A stretch of 64,000 nucleotides of DNA, taken from contig NW_024427648.1 of assembly GCF_017562075.2 (NCBI RefSeq), forward strand, positions 1-64,000, read 5' to 3'. Shown here one piece after another: positions 24,577 through 37,380 of this stretch (within the stretch, counting starts at the first letter, position 1; every line of letters begins with the position of its first letter). The translations under genes and the position numbers were made by a program. Below the pieces are notes generated by a model. It searched no databases and had not been told where the DNA came from. It saw nothing but the letters and a program-made list of their open reading frames with translations. Source of the DNA: Anopheles merus (Eukaryota; Arthropoda; Insecta; Diptera; Culicidae).

Positions 24577-25662
24577 AATGGCTGGTATTATTGAATCCGT
24601 TCGTAGCGGCGGCGTAGCGGAATTTGGGGCAAGTGTGCCATACGGGGCAAGAGTGCCACCAAGCATTTTTCCTTAAAAACTTTAGTTTAATGATCAATTG
24701 TGTATACAGTTGGTTGCTTTCCAATGACTAGGTATTCTGAGCCTGATTTCATATAGACCAATCGATATATCCCATGTTTTAAACTGATTTATATTGAGTT
24801 TCAAAATTGAGCAGAATATTATAATTTTTTAATCCAACCAAATAAGCTCTCAAAAATCATGCGAACAATCAACCGAGAAAATATTTACACCACCGTATAG
24901 CTAAGAAAACGTGAAATTTTTTGTGAGGTTAGTTGAAAAAAACTTTCTTTTTTCACTGAAAAATTCCATTTAAAAAAGTTACAACTTTTGGGGCAAAAGA
25001 ACCATCTCTATTGGGGCAAGTGTGCCACTATCTTTCATAGGCACGAGCTGTCAAAAATGTAAACATTGTTGTAGCGTGCTGCGGAATGGTGCGCTATTGT
25101 GAGCGGATTCCACCCCAGAAAAACAGAACAGTAACAAACCATATTGTGGTACAGTTGGTGGTCAAAAAGGGTTCATTGGTGACTAAATACATGTAGGAAT
25201 ACATACACTAGTGGTATACACGTAATAATTGCCAATTATCTAAGAAATACGGTTATTTTAACCAGGTGGCCGTCTTGCCCCATACGAGTGGCACTCTTGC
25301 CCCATAGCCAAAAACAACGTATTTTGGACCCTTTTTAAAACATTTCAAAAACTGTTTTGTTTGCACTTTTTTCAAGCGAAACTCATTTATAAGTGAGGAA
25401 ATAGATGTAAAATGGTTATGAGATTTAAATCGGCTTTTGAAAAAACACGTTTAGTGAGTTATGACTTGAAATGCTTAAGGTGGCACACTTGCCCCAAGTT
25501 CCGCTACGTCCCGACACTCATTTTCCTAACGTACTAGATGGTTGCTACAGCTATTCACCGCGGCGTTGTAGGACCGGGCTCAAGAAATGTGTTGCCATCC
25601 CTAGAATTTCATGTGAGCGCCGTACGTTCCCGCTACGAGCGGATTCAATATTACCAGCCAAT
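24577..25662. mobile_element. Outer inverted-repeat element (hosts the inner element)
   Basis: Left arm 24577-24609 (AATGGCTGGTATTATTGAAT...CGTAGCGG) is an imperfect inverted copy of right arm 25630-25662, with about 29-30 of 33 positions matching by eye (for example GGCTGGTA, TTGAATCCG and TCGTAGCGG are shared). The left arm starts inside a local palindrome (CCAGCCATTA-CTGA-TAATGGCTGG, 24562-24585). A second element with its own inverted ends (24613-25508) lies inside and off-centre: 3 bp from the left arm but 121 bp from the right, so this looks like one element inserted in another or a compound end. No coding capacity is recognised. Confidence 0.55.
24613..25508. mobile_element. MITE-like element with GGGGCAAGNGTGCCA repeats in both arms
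   Basis: Terminal inverted repeats start CGTAGCGGAATTTGGGGCAA at 24613 and, on the other strand, CGTAGCGGAACTTGGGGCAA at 25508. They match over about 28 bp with one mismatch and then again at CCAAGCATTT/CCTTAAGCATTT. The 15-mer GGGGCAAG(T/A)GTGCCA occurs at 24626-24640, 24644-24658 and 25013-25027 on plus, and at 25289-25303 and 25481-25495 on minus, plus a decayed copy near 25265-25281. The interior is AT-rich without a transposase-like ORF, so it should be non-autonomous. I see no certain target-site duplication. The family is not recognised. Confidence 0.75.
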
Positions 25663-28600
25663 GTCTTAGATCGTGAGTTCATCATAAGTATTTTGCGCTC
25701 CAATAACTCACAGTGCGGGCCTTCAAATCTTCAAATGTGTTACCATGTTTGTCTTTTTTTTAAATCATATGATAACCTGTTACTTGGTGATGTTACTGTG
25801 ATAAATAAGAATTTAGAAATCAAGAATTCGCAACAAATAATCTCAACCCTTGTTACCCCCCTTTGCAACCTGTATGTGTTCGAACATTTATATTATTAGG
25901 AGTATAAATAGGTTCCTAGTACAATTCCTAAGTTCAGTTCATCCAATATTTCTTGTCCAATTTCCACAGGGCTCACGTTTTAGATCATGTACATTGTTTT
26001 TAATAGAAGATAACTTATTTGCTGAGTTACTCCTGTGCTAGTTTTGCATGCATTTATGTGACGAAGAAAAGTGTAGATATCATATCAGGACCTTCTTGGA
26101 AATCTGGAAAAATGGTAGAATTGGATACTAAATTAGTTGTTCATTAGAATAAATTCATTAAAATTTAAAGGTTGTGAAGCAACTCCGAAACATCTGAAAT
26201 GTCTTGTGCTGAAACAAACTCTGATCAAATCACAGCTCAAGCTAAAACCAAATCCGGTTAATATCTTCCAACGGCTTCGTATTTCCAACACGCCAATGTG
26301 TGCGATAGTGCAATCCAGCTGCCGAACTGCATCCATCTTTGGGCTGCTTCATGAAACACGGACCCAACGAAACAAAACGAAAACGGTTCTCCATTTACAT
26401 ATTTCTCCTCGCATCTCGTGGCGTGCGGTTGGCCACATCACCATTGACAGTGCGCCCGGCATCATCATCATAGCCGGTCGGTGTGTGGCTTCACGATGAC
26501 TTAGCGCTTATAAAGATGGTGGCGCATCGGCACGCACGCAAATAGCATCTTCACACCGGAATAAGGCGCATTATGCCACACGAATAGTTGGCGACGCGTA
26601 TACCAGACACATAGACACACGGTGCACGGTGCCCGATCAGGCTTCTGTTTCTCGATGCGGAAAGCGAACGAAGCAAATAAAAAAAATGGGCGTCGAGGTA
26701 CAGATGCGTAAAATGCATGGTGGTGCTACATGTCTGCATTAACACTCATTCGCTCATTGTAAATTAATATTTACCGCTCCCGATATGCAATTATGCGTGT
26801 TTGCACACGAGGGCTTCTGGTAAGATGCGGGATGGATGGTGCAGGAGCGAATGTAGGGCGTACGGTAGGAGTGATGGGGAAGCGGTGCAACTAAGTTGAG
26901 CTAGGAAGATTATGTTGTCTTACTAATGGGTGGGCGAAATCGTTGGACGAAGGAGAGCGATGTTCTGAAGATGGTTCAATATTGTCACAGCGTGTTAAGC
27001 TTAGAAAGGGGATTACAGGAGCTGGAAAGATACAGACTGTTTGATCTGTCATTGTTGAATACTAGAGAAAAATCAACAAGCAAAGATGAAGATGGGAATA
27101 ATGAACGCTTAATGCTATACTGTTATAATGTACAATATGTATATAAGATTTGTCTTTAAAAAGGTCAACAAAAGTTTTACTAAAATTGAACAACTTTGAA
27201 ATGCGCAATGAAAATGAAATAATGAAGTGTAATGTAGCATCAATATTCATATTATGAAGTACAATAAATACTCTTTCTTACTATTCAACATTTGGTCCTT
27301 CGAGCCGGATGCATGATGACGTAATACGTGAAATGATTTTAATTCATGTCAATCAAAACATATTCGTGTCTGTTCGTGTGAACGTCAAAGTCCTTGTTGG
27401 CAGAAAATCAAGGGCACTTAACTTGACAGTGAAGTAGGTTCAGTATATAAGAGATCCATGGAGGTGTTAGAAGGAAAAACAACAACATATTTTTGACATA
27501 TTTTTAAACTACTCAGACAAATATTAAATACATGAACGAGACTTTATTGAGTCGTGTTTACGTACCGTGCCTTTACCGATAAAATAAACAATCTACTAAA
27601 TTCGTAACAATAGTGCACTAGACATTATTTTGCGACAACAGCTCCCTCTTGCGGAATGTCGGGACCCTATTGAAAAGGCTCTAATCAGTAAAAATATCAT
27701 TGTAACTAACTGTCAACTATTATTTTACTACAGACACTCAGCCAGATTTTCCAAGTAGGTTGAAGAGGATCTAAAAGATGCTAAAACTATTTAGTTCAAT
27801 AACTGTTCTAAAACCATAATTCTAAACAATCCTGCTATGTCATTTTTAATGTTCCTTAGATCTTTGAATTTGAAAAAATGGATAGGATGTCACTCTTTTG
27901 TGGGTTTATCAAAGGTTTTTATTTCACTAAAAAACATAACCTTATTTACTACCCGTCCACGCAGAGAAAGTCAAATGAATACCAAGCTTTATGATCTCCT
28001 CTATGCAAAACCGTTATAGGAAGCGCTTTTACACCAGCGCGCACTTTCAGCATTCGTGAATAACATTAGCATCAAAATATGATCCAATGTTGCGAATTGT
28101 GACGGTGAGAGAAGGGAGAGAGGGACACACACATCAAACTAAAGCTCATTATGAGCGCGTTCAATGTAGTGGCATCTGCGTAGCTTGTAGTTGTTAGTGT
28201 TGTTTCGGACTGTTTCCTTTTTTTACAGCTTTCCTTTTAAAATTCAACACCCCGTCCGATCAGATCGGAAGTGGATGTTTGACCTCTTTGCTGCCATTTT
28301 CCTGTCCCCAATAAAAAATCCAACCCCTCTCCTATGGCAAAATCATCTCCCGTTTATGTATCTGTGTATACTGTGAATTGCAGCAATTTTGCACGCTTGC
28401 CGAAAGATCGTAAAATTTATCACTCATACACACACACACGCCGTAGCAGTATTCAATAAATCCGGAGATTGACCTTTAGGGCGAACAAAACGCCACAGCA
28501 AAAATGTCAAAATCGTTGTTTGAATCGAGTCAGTGACACGGGGGCTGCATGTTGCCCTTTTTCTTTTGGGTTTCCTCTCTCTCTCGTGTAAGCAATTTCC

Positions 28601-31101
28601 TTTCGGATCAATAACATGATAAAACGTTTTGACGAACAAGTGACATCAATCGTGAGAGCAAAAGCTGCTCCCAATGGTTACACCACCGCCGCCGTGGTGT
28701 GGATTGTGGTTTCATCTACAGGAAGGAAGTGGCGATGTGTAACTGAAAATCCTCAATACACAGACATTTCAGCGTGTGTTCCGGTTTCCTTGAATTAAGA
28801 GCTTAATTTCAGTGAATAATTTGATTAAATTTCACGGCCTTACCACCACCACCGCCATCGCTGCAGTGCCGTTTTGGTGGCCAAAAGGGATCATTTTGCA
28901 TCCTCTCGACGCCGACTTCGTCAAAGGTGATGCTTTTTTCTGTCGCTGCGCTTAAAAGCGCTGCGGCGAGAAGAGAAACTGCGCGCGTCCAATGTCAGCG
29001 TGCGGCCGCAAGGAAGGCATTAGTATTTACCAAAGCCTAGACAGTTTTTCAATTATATAGCACATTATGCGCCCCTTGTATCATCATCGTGAGCGTGAAG
29101 AAAAGGCGCGGGTTGAGCGTTGTTATATGTGTGTTTAAAGAAGAAGAGGACGGTAAAAAAAACAGCCAACAAAGCGCATCAAACCACATAAGCCCTGGCG
29201 GTACACAAAACAATATGATCACGGACCGAGAATGATCGATGATCGTGCAAAGAATGGTTGCTTTCGTGGTGTTTTACGTGAGGCTTTTCAGCTCGTCCAG
29301 GATGATGAGCGAGCTTTAAATTTATTTATGTTTACTCATGTTTCGTTACACTTTTCATTCCGCTTAATTGATACCATAATACCTGTTGGTGTAACAGGGT
29401 TTGGATATTAATTAACAAGAGCGCTATCAACTGATAACTTCGCTTTGGAGAAGAAAAACAAAAAGTCATACATCACTACATCACTCATACGTTGATTGTG
29501 TTTTCCCACGCAATTTCCTCCCTCTCTCTCTCTGCGTATTGCATAACACACATCGATGTTTTTTTTTTGGTTTTCCATTTTGTTTGTGTGGCCCCAAAAA
29601 AGCCCAAGCTTCGCTTCGCACTTTCCATTGCAGGATGCACCGGACCGTATCGTGCTGTGTGTGGTGCCACCTGTATAAATCCACCCCTGTCGAATTGAAT
29701 CTGCTTTTCTGTTGTTACTCTCCTGCTGCCCAATTAAAACCGCCACCCCAGATAGGCACCAAACCCGCCACCGCCACCTGAGCGGGCCTACTACTGCTGA
29801 TTACAACAGCATGGTTTTGCTCTCGTTGAAAATGGCCTAGGCACCGTGGGGCGCGCTCTGCGGCCGATTTAATCCATAGGTGGTTTTGTGTCGTTGTTAT
29901 GAAAAGTCTGTTTTAGTCTCTCGTTTTGCTGAGGGGCAGCTCGGGGTGGTGGTGCGTGATCGCGGCCTCAATTGGGCGGTACAACACACATCCTCTTGCG
30001 GTGCTGCGCGCGAAGATGTGTGTACGTACTGCTGCTACTACAACTGGCTGGCGATAATCGGTCTGGTGTTTCGGGGGATTGACGACTCTTCGACTAGCTC
30101 GATTGCATCAGCTCGGCGCTCGGTTTGGTTGCATCGTTCGTGCGGCTGCTTTTACCCGTTTGCTTTGGTAACATTGACCCGGTGAACTTTTGGCAAAACC
30201 GTCGCTTGAAGATTAAAATTGCACACCAGGGGGCGGATCTTTCGCAAAATGTTGATGCTGGCTGTTATGGCTAGAAAAAAAATATGATGGATTGATGAGT
30301 GCGGATCAGATCAAACAGTTTAAGATGGGCTTTGCGGAGGAAATGTACAACGCGATGGTATGGATTAACCCGGTTATGATAACGCAATGAAAGGAAGAGG
30401 TTTTGAAATTGAAGAAATCGTTACGTTGGAGCATGCTGTTGCCCAGAAGTCCTATAATGTCCTATGCAAGATTTGATTAAGTGTCACTGAAATAGAACCA
30501 CTTTTACATTTAGATTGTAATATAATATGACAATGTATTGATACTCTCAAAATATCATGATAGCTGACTTTGGAAGACAAGTTATCTTACAAAATTGGTT
30601 TCCAAACGGTAATGTCACAATAAGGGAATTCAAAAATTTACTTAGTCAGTAATTGGTTGAAAATAAGCTCTGAATTCGATGAACCGAATCGTCGAACTAC
30701 TGCTGGGCTAGTTATGTTTTATCCAACTGAATGGTATTTACTTTTATTGATGTAAAAGTAGCCATATTACTGTTTAAGTGCCATATACACTTGTAGATTT
30801 TTATGAATGTTTTGATCTCTTTCTAAGAGAATTCTTGATTGGAATTATGGAATTTTCCAGTAGAATATACTATCGTCTAAAAATTGTTCATATTTTTATT
30901 ATAGTATCTTAACTTCTCTAATATCTCCTGATATCGCTGATTATCTGCTCAATGAATCCAATTGCAGTTATGCCTTTATTTTTATCTTCGTATAGTCTTT
31001 ATACTTAAGTGGCTTTAATACTTAAACTCCAATTAAATTATATGTGCTCTGTTTAAATTTAACATTTTAATTTGCGTTCGTTTTAAAGATGTATTCAATT
31101 G
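25663..31101 (+). other. Proposed first intron, no gene recognised
   Basis: An alternation of AT-rich and mixed blocks. I see only short frames and small CA/GT runs (for example 28429-28440). Confidence 0.35.
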
Positions 31102-31215
31102 CTTCTTCTTCTTCTTCTTCTTCTTCTTCTTCTTCTTCTTCTTCTTCTTCTTCTTCTTTTTCTTCTTCTTGTTCTTCTTCTTGTTCTTCTTCTTGTTCTT
31201 CTTCTTCTTCTTCTT
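31102..31215 (+). repeat. TTC/CTT microsatellite, interrupted
   Basis: About 114 bases of CTT units, pure in the first half and then broken by TTTTTC and repeated TTCTTCTTGTTC units. In the sense of the proposed transcript it is a long polypyrimidine tract; on the other strand it gives a meaningless poly-Lys open frame. Confidence 0.95.
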
Positions 31216-33540
31216 ATTTGGTATGTGACCTCCTACACATTCTTGCAATTACAATAGCATAATGATACCGCATCACAAAGATTGAACATTCTAGGCGCTT
31301 AAGGCCTAAAGCTTAACTTGTTAGCTTATCAAGTCACTAATCACTGCTAATCCAGAATTACGTTACAGTCCCATGACTTTTAGCTCTTCTCCAACATGTT
31401 TGTGCAATTTGTTTATGAAGAAAAGAAGATTATTATTGTTAGCTAGCACTTACTATTAATAGCTGCACTTACTATTAAAATTTCAGTTACATTTTGATTA
31501 TTGTCTGATGTTTTAGTGTCGTAAACTTTAAAATTTCCATAACATTTAGAAACTATTAATTTAACATATGTTTAACTGCGAAACAATGATTTGCAAGAAG
31601 AAAATCTCTCCAATATGTCTGACGATGATATATAAAAATCATATTCATTTTGTTTCCTTAGGAAAGTAATGTAAACATCCTCCTTCGGGTAAAATGACTA
31701 TGGTAGAGCTAACTATAGGCAAAAGCCTCACAAAATCATTTAAAGCATAAAAATCCAGAAAATTTTGGACGATCATTAATCCATGCATTCTTCATATGAT
31801 TGAATCCGTAAGGATAGTAGACCATCATAGGAGAAACGAAATGCCAGAATAGCTAATAGACATTAGCAAAAACTTTTTTTTCCTCCTTGGTTAATACATC
31901 ATCACACTTTTCCTCCTAATGGAATGATCACGACAATGCTAGCTAATGGATGTCCTGTGCAAGCATGGGTTAGAAATTGAAACCAAAATAGATGCATATC
32001 CCCAACAACTTTCGCTTACAAGGAAAGCAAAACAAAAACCCTCGTTGGTTGCAGAAGGCTGAGATTAGTTTTTGGCATAGTGGACACAAAAAAAAAAGAA
32101 GTCATTCCTCATCCTTTCTCTTTCCACTCGTGAATTTGTTTATATTTTGCGCCGAGCGTTCGAGCCCGCCGCATAATTTAACAGCAAAATTGGGGAAGAT
32201 GAAGTGCCGGTGTGAGGCGCACACAGGCAATACAGCAGATCGGAGACTCTCGGAGGTCAAAAACCAAATAACGGGCAGCAAGTTGACCGGCAACATGTTT
32301 TTTGTCTACTTCGTTTTTGCCGTTTCATTGTAGAGATGATTTTCGATGATTTCGTTTTGGTTTGTGTGTGGACAGCTGGGGTAAAATATGCACATATGCA
32401 AAATAGTGCCCCAGAGCTAGAGCCACCCGGTGACATACTGGTTGGATTTGATGTTTATTGGCTAGTTTCACCTGTGTTATTGTGGTTTGTTTTTAATTCA
32501 AGTTGAGAGTTTGAGAGTCAATTGGAAGTGCACGTTTGAGAGCGCATTCAAACTATGATGATGTATAATTTCTTGTAATTACACTTCCTTATCTCCTTCC
32601 TTATGTTTATTTAACACATTTCTCACCTATTTTATTGCCTAAATAAAATATTAATTATTTTTGTTTCACATTTTTTTCCGTGGACAAAACTGCCGATGCA
32701 TAACGCCTTCATTTTGCATAATTACCCGGCCACGTGTATTCACTTTTCTCACTGTCCCACATGACCTGTAGTACATTAGGGCATGGACAGCATGGAAAGT
32801 TAATGTGTAACTTTTACCATTCAAATGGAGAGTGCTTTTGGGTAAAATTTGGTTTAAACGTAAAGGCGGAAACCGAAGCCACCAACCGAGCCACTACACT
32901 CAACCCACTCTTCACGGTCCACCTGAGCTAGACACGCGCTGTGCATGGTGTAAAGCGTATTTCATAACCGCGAAGAGGAGTAGTGCAGCACAGCTTCCAA
33001 AACATGTACCCATTTTTCTCTTTTCGTTCGCCTTCCTTTAGTTAAAGACGTGTTTAGACGAATTAGACCAGTGCGGTTGTGTTGCGTACTAGAGCCGGGT
33101 GAAAAAAAAAAGCAAACGAAACACCATTCCAATCGGAAGTGCGCTTCGTAAAGATTATCTCACACATCTGCACTAAACGACTTGAGGGGCCAAACTACCT
33201 TCGACGCCTCCTCTCGCTCTAATGGCTTTGATGCACAATGTCTTTAGCACCTGTGTGAATGGGTTGGCTTTTATTTTTCATAAGTGTGCAATTTTCGCAT
33301 CCGCCACCCAATTTGTGCCACCCTCCCCTGGCCAAAATATCGGCCTTTCATTAAACTGTTTCGCACCATGAGGCGTAGCAGCACGAGAGAGAATTAGTAG
33401 GAGGGCATCCCACCCGAAAAAAGGAACATCCCGCTTAACATTATTACTCTTTTGTCTCTTTCGTTCTTTTCTGCGTTGTTTTTTTTTTGCTTTCTTCAAT
33501 GTCGTGTAATTTATGCTGCAACAATTATCTACGCCAACGA

Positions 33541-33542
<2 letters not shown>
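31216..33542 (+). other. Proposed first intron, no gene recognised
   Basis: AT-rich to about 31990, then mixed. No supported feature. Confidence 0.35.

Positions 33543-33598
<56 letters not shown>
33543..33598 (+). repeat. (GT)28 microsatellite
   Basis: An uninterrupted GT run of 56 bases. In the sense orientation of the proposed transcript it would be (UG)28. Confidence 0.95.
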
Positions 33599-33599
<1 letters not shown>

Positions 33600-34664
33600 G
33601 GCAGTGCATAGATGCGCCAGCACAGATAATGAGCGATGCTTGTTTTGTTTCGTCCGCCGGTGCACACACGTACATCTCCTTTCCGCGGACGCTTCGGAAG
33701 CGTTTTCCGAACGGATATGATCTAATCGGTGGGGCAAGCATATTCCAACACCCCTCCCCCATTTTCCTCTTCTTGATTTGCTTCACCACCCTTCACCAGC
33801 CAGCCAGAAGTCCACCAGCCATGCGACCATGTTGAAGTAAAAGTGAAAATAATTCACCCCCGGGTGTGTGTGATGCGCGATCAAACCGAGAAACGGTGAT
33901 CATCGCGCACAGTCGGTGGGCTGTAAAGTTGTCATTAGAAAGGTAATTTGAAGCGTTCGGTTTACGTTCGAAATGGCAACGATTCGAGTGATTGTAATCG
34001 TGATCGAGATACGTGCCCGCGAGATGTTGGCGTGATATGAAACGGAACATTGAATAAGCCATCAGTTAGGCCAATATCAGGTTGCTGCGTCTGTGTGGTA
34101 TGGTTTGACGTGGAAATTGGGAGGACAATTTTGAATGGGCACTAAACGATTCTTCAATGGTTCTCTTGGAATCGTTTGTCAGGTGTGTAGGTTTGCTGTA
34201 ATACAGCTATTTAGTGGATAGAATTGAGCATTACAATATCTAATTGTTTAATTCATTGAATTATGATTCTTATGCTGTGGTAGAACTTTACTAACCATTT
34301 CAATATATTTTACACAACAACACCTTTTCATAGTAACAAAATGAAATCACAAATATCATTTTTTACAGCTTCGAATCGAAAGTTTGAAACTTGATCTGCT
34401 TCCTAATTTTCTAAGCTCAAGCGGCTAAATCTCGTTCAAATATCATTATTTTATTTTTATGGCATAACGAGATGTCATTGAGTTCAACTTAGCATTTGAA
34501 TTGTGACAAAGACTGTTAATTGAAATTTATCAGGAATTGGTTATCATTCATTGGCTTCCATATTCAAAGGCAAACCATCTTCAATTTGGGCTTTCAGGAA
34601 GTTCAAATGATTCCGTTTGTCCTTATATATTCCATTCTTATTTTCATTTGAACTGTCTGCTATT

Positions 34665-34745
34665 ATACCGGTCTTACAGCCTGGATTCGTGATGTCTTAG
34701 GACCTAACAGTATATCCGTCATGGGTTCATATCATTCAGGAATCG
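34665..34745 (+). mobile_element. Decayed SINE fragment
   Basis: The segment reads CCGGTCTTACAGCC ... CCTAACAGTATATCCGTCATGGGTTCATATC. The central part, CCGTCATGGGTTCA, matches the box B region of the SINE at 8740-8900 (CCGTCATGGGTTCA). Other parts align only loosely (ACCTAACAGTATAT against ACTTAACAACATGC). There is no A-tail or target-site duplication visible. It is probably an old copy in the same orientation. Confidence 0.45.
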
Positions 34746-37063
34746 CAGTCGCCTACTTCTACAAACTGGTACCACCGATCAGTCAAAGATGCATCGCTTT
34801 TAGTGATTAAGATCACCATTGGTCTAGTATATGCTAGGGGCTAGCTAGAACGAACGAAGAAGACGCATCCATTAATTTGCATTTGTGTAAGTATCTGATC
34901 AATTCTGAAAGCATTTTGGAGCAAGAATACATCACCAGCACAAGCATAAGTGGTCGGAGAGCGAATTGATGTTATAAGTTATTACAGGATGATGTTGCAA
35001 GAGTGGTCATAGTTGTGGTTCACTTTCTTGACTCTTTCTTACCGCAAGTGAACAAAGATTAGAATAGGATATTAGGGCACCCTTTTAAGGCAGTTTCTCA
35101 CGACTATGAAAACACCTGAAACCCCTGTCTTTTAACCATAAGCCAGAACTTTCCATAACAATAGACTCTGATGGAATTCGTCCACTTGTGAAAAAGCTGT
35201 TTTGATATGAATGAAATGAAGATAAACACAAACTGAGGTTATTCGTCATGCTTAAAAGTGCAAAATGTGAAAAAAAAACTTAGAATTTCCATTTTCTCTT
35301 CGATTATTACAAAAAAACAGGAGAAATATCGAAAGGTCTAGATACGGCCAAGTATTTTCCCCAATTTATAGCACATCACTAGCATTGAAGTACTACCTCA
35401 AGCACATGTTAGTACACCGTGCCATACTATCAACATTCATTGGCACCGTCTATCGTGTGTACCGCAGATGGCCCTCTCGCCGCCTTACCCATCTTCTACG
35501 GTCTCACAAACGCACGGGGGCCATTCATTTAATTTCGATTTTAACGAACGGCGAACACAACAAACAAACAATACGGCGCGCCTGGAGGGGAGGGGGGAGG
35601 CGTCCATGCGGCATACCACTTTCCTTTCGCTTGGCAGGCCTGGGCTGTAGTGAGCGCATCATTGGCACTATCTCTCTGCGCTGCCGCTAATTTGTATCGC
35701 TTGAAGAAAATGAACAAAATTGCTAGCTGCGCGGGGGCCTATCTAGTACCTAGTAGCCAACCCCGCCAACAGCACACGGCCGCGCAATAGAGAGAAGAAA
35801 CCACCGCAATAGGAGTGGAGTGACGGGCACGCGGTCCCAAGGAAGATGCCTCAGATAGCTGGCTTTATGAGTGGTAATAGGTTGAATTGTTCGAGCGAGT
35901 TGCTGCTAAATTGCGATCCGCGCAATGGTGGGTGGTGGGAGGAGCAGACCAACAGAAGAGGATGGGAAAGAGGAACATCTGATACTCTTCTCCTTCTCAG
36001 CATTTCCACCGAGAGATATCGTCCATGGCTATTTGCGCTAGAATCGATATGTCGATCATGGTGGAAGGAAGCCGTTGAAAATGGAAGTCAATAATTATGA
36101 TAAACCCAATCACCCACTACCCCACACGGGTGATGAGTATATGGGGGAAGATCATTTGCAAGCTTGGTTCGAAATCTTCGTTGGGGGAAATTTCACTTTC
36201 GTTGGTGTGCCTCGGTGTGTAACTGGGTTGATTTGGTTTACTTTCGCCCGGTGTGAAGGTCAAAGTACGATTGTAGGTTGGGATGTTCAGTGTCATTTTT
36301 GAGGCGTTATAAAGTTACTGGAGCCGCTGAATGTCTTCAAAATTACTTTCAATGTCAATAATTTTGATTGGTTCCTGTTGAACTCCTGTTAAGTTCCTTG
36401 ACAAAACCTTCAGTAACGAATATTTTATGATGTGTTTTACACTTAGATTTAGATTTAGATTTAGATAACTTAGATTTAGAAGGAATTCTGTTAGATGCCC
36501 GAATTTCTGGGATAAAATAATTAAGTTGAATTCTTACTCTTAGGTCGAGATATACCTGAATACGTAGAAACCATACTTACTATATATTGGATTTAACTTA
36601 TGTATATATCTTGAACGAGGTTATCACAAGTCTTTTAAATGCATAGATCATATCTTTCAAATCCAGAGAACCAAGCAAACTATGATAAAGAAAGGATTTC
36701 GGTTTGTAGACATCTAATGCATCTTCTCTTATATGATTGGGCCTATCTGAACGAGTGAAATTCATTCTACAATAAAGATGATTATCAACAGACGATATCC
36801 ATTAAATACATCTTAACTTGGTGGTCAACATACTCATAATTGAAAAACACTGAAGTAATGTTGGGAGTTGTAATCTTTAGTCTCTAGGATCTTGTAAGTT
36901 AAGCATGTTAATTTCTGAATAAAATACAGATGTTCTTCAAAGTTCATTACAATAGCTTACCTAGGATAAGAATAACAACTGAAGCACAACTACCGTATTA
37001 AACCCAAACCCAGTCAATCATCACTTTAAGTAATTCCTTTCAATTCTCTTCTCTAATCCTCAG
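34746..37063 (+). other. Proposed first intron, 3' end
   Basis: 35380-36300 is GC-richer with short unrecognised frames; 36300-37063 is AT-rich and ends in the pyrimidine-rich acceptor at 37063. Confidence 0.4.
36443..36467 (+). repeat. (TTAGAT)4 tandem repeat
   Basis: Four TTAGAT units in the 3' part of the proposed first intron, with one more TTAGAT separated by four bases. Confidence 0.8.
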
Positions 37064-37380
37064 ATCATCCTCCAGAAGAACACGCAACGGCAGTGAATTG
37101 GAGCGAACGGTTGGAAGGCTGCCAGCTAGCAATCCACCACGGATTATGCTTACCAGACGAATGCAGCAGTTCTTTTGCACTACCGGAGTAGTGTTGCTGC
37201 TGCGAGTAACGGGTTGAACTTCCGAAGCGCCACTGTCTGTCCCGTGCCGCGTGTATCGCGTTCGTGCGTAGCCGAGGATCACACAATCGCTATTTATTCG
37301 GTCTTGTAAAGCCTTCATTGCCCCGGCTGGCAGGTGAAGCGTAACGGAGGGGCCAGCAGCAGTAAAATCGAGAGTGAAGG
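37064..37380 (+). other. 5'UTR part of the first coding exon, with an upstream ORF
   Basis: The acceptor is the pyrimidine-rich CTCTTCTCTAATCCTCAG ending at 37063. The 317-nt leader before the ATG at 37381 contains one upstream ORF of 23 codons (37146-37217, MLTRRMQQFFCTTG..., TGA at 37215) ending well before the main start. Uridine content is lower and GC higher than in the preceding intron. An upstream ORF of this size often lowers translation of the main frame; that effect is inferred here. Confidence 0.6.

Noticed and set aside
31033..31248. Lys-rich minus-strand frame
   Set aside because: It is the translation of the TTC microsatellite.
33452..33835. Cys-Val and Thr-His repeat frames on both strands
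   Set aside because: Translations of the (GT)28 tract.
36443..36467. TTAGAT repeat as a telomere-like (TTAGG) relic
   Set aside because: The unit differs from TTAGG, and dipterans lack that telomere repeat; simple microsatellite is enough.
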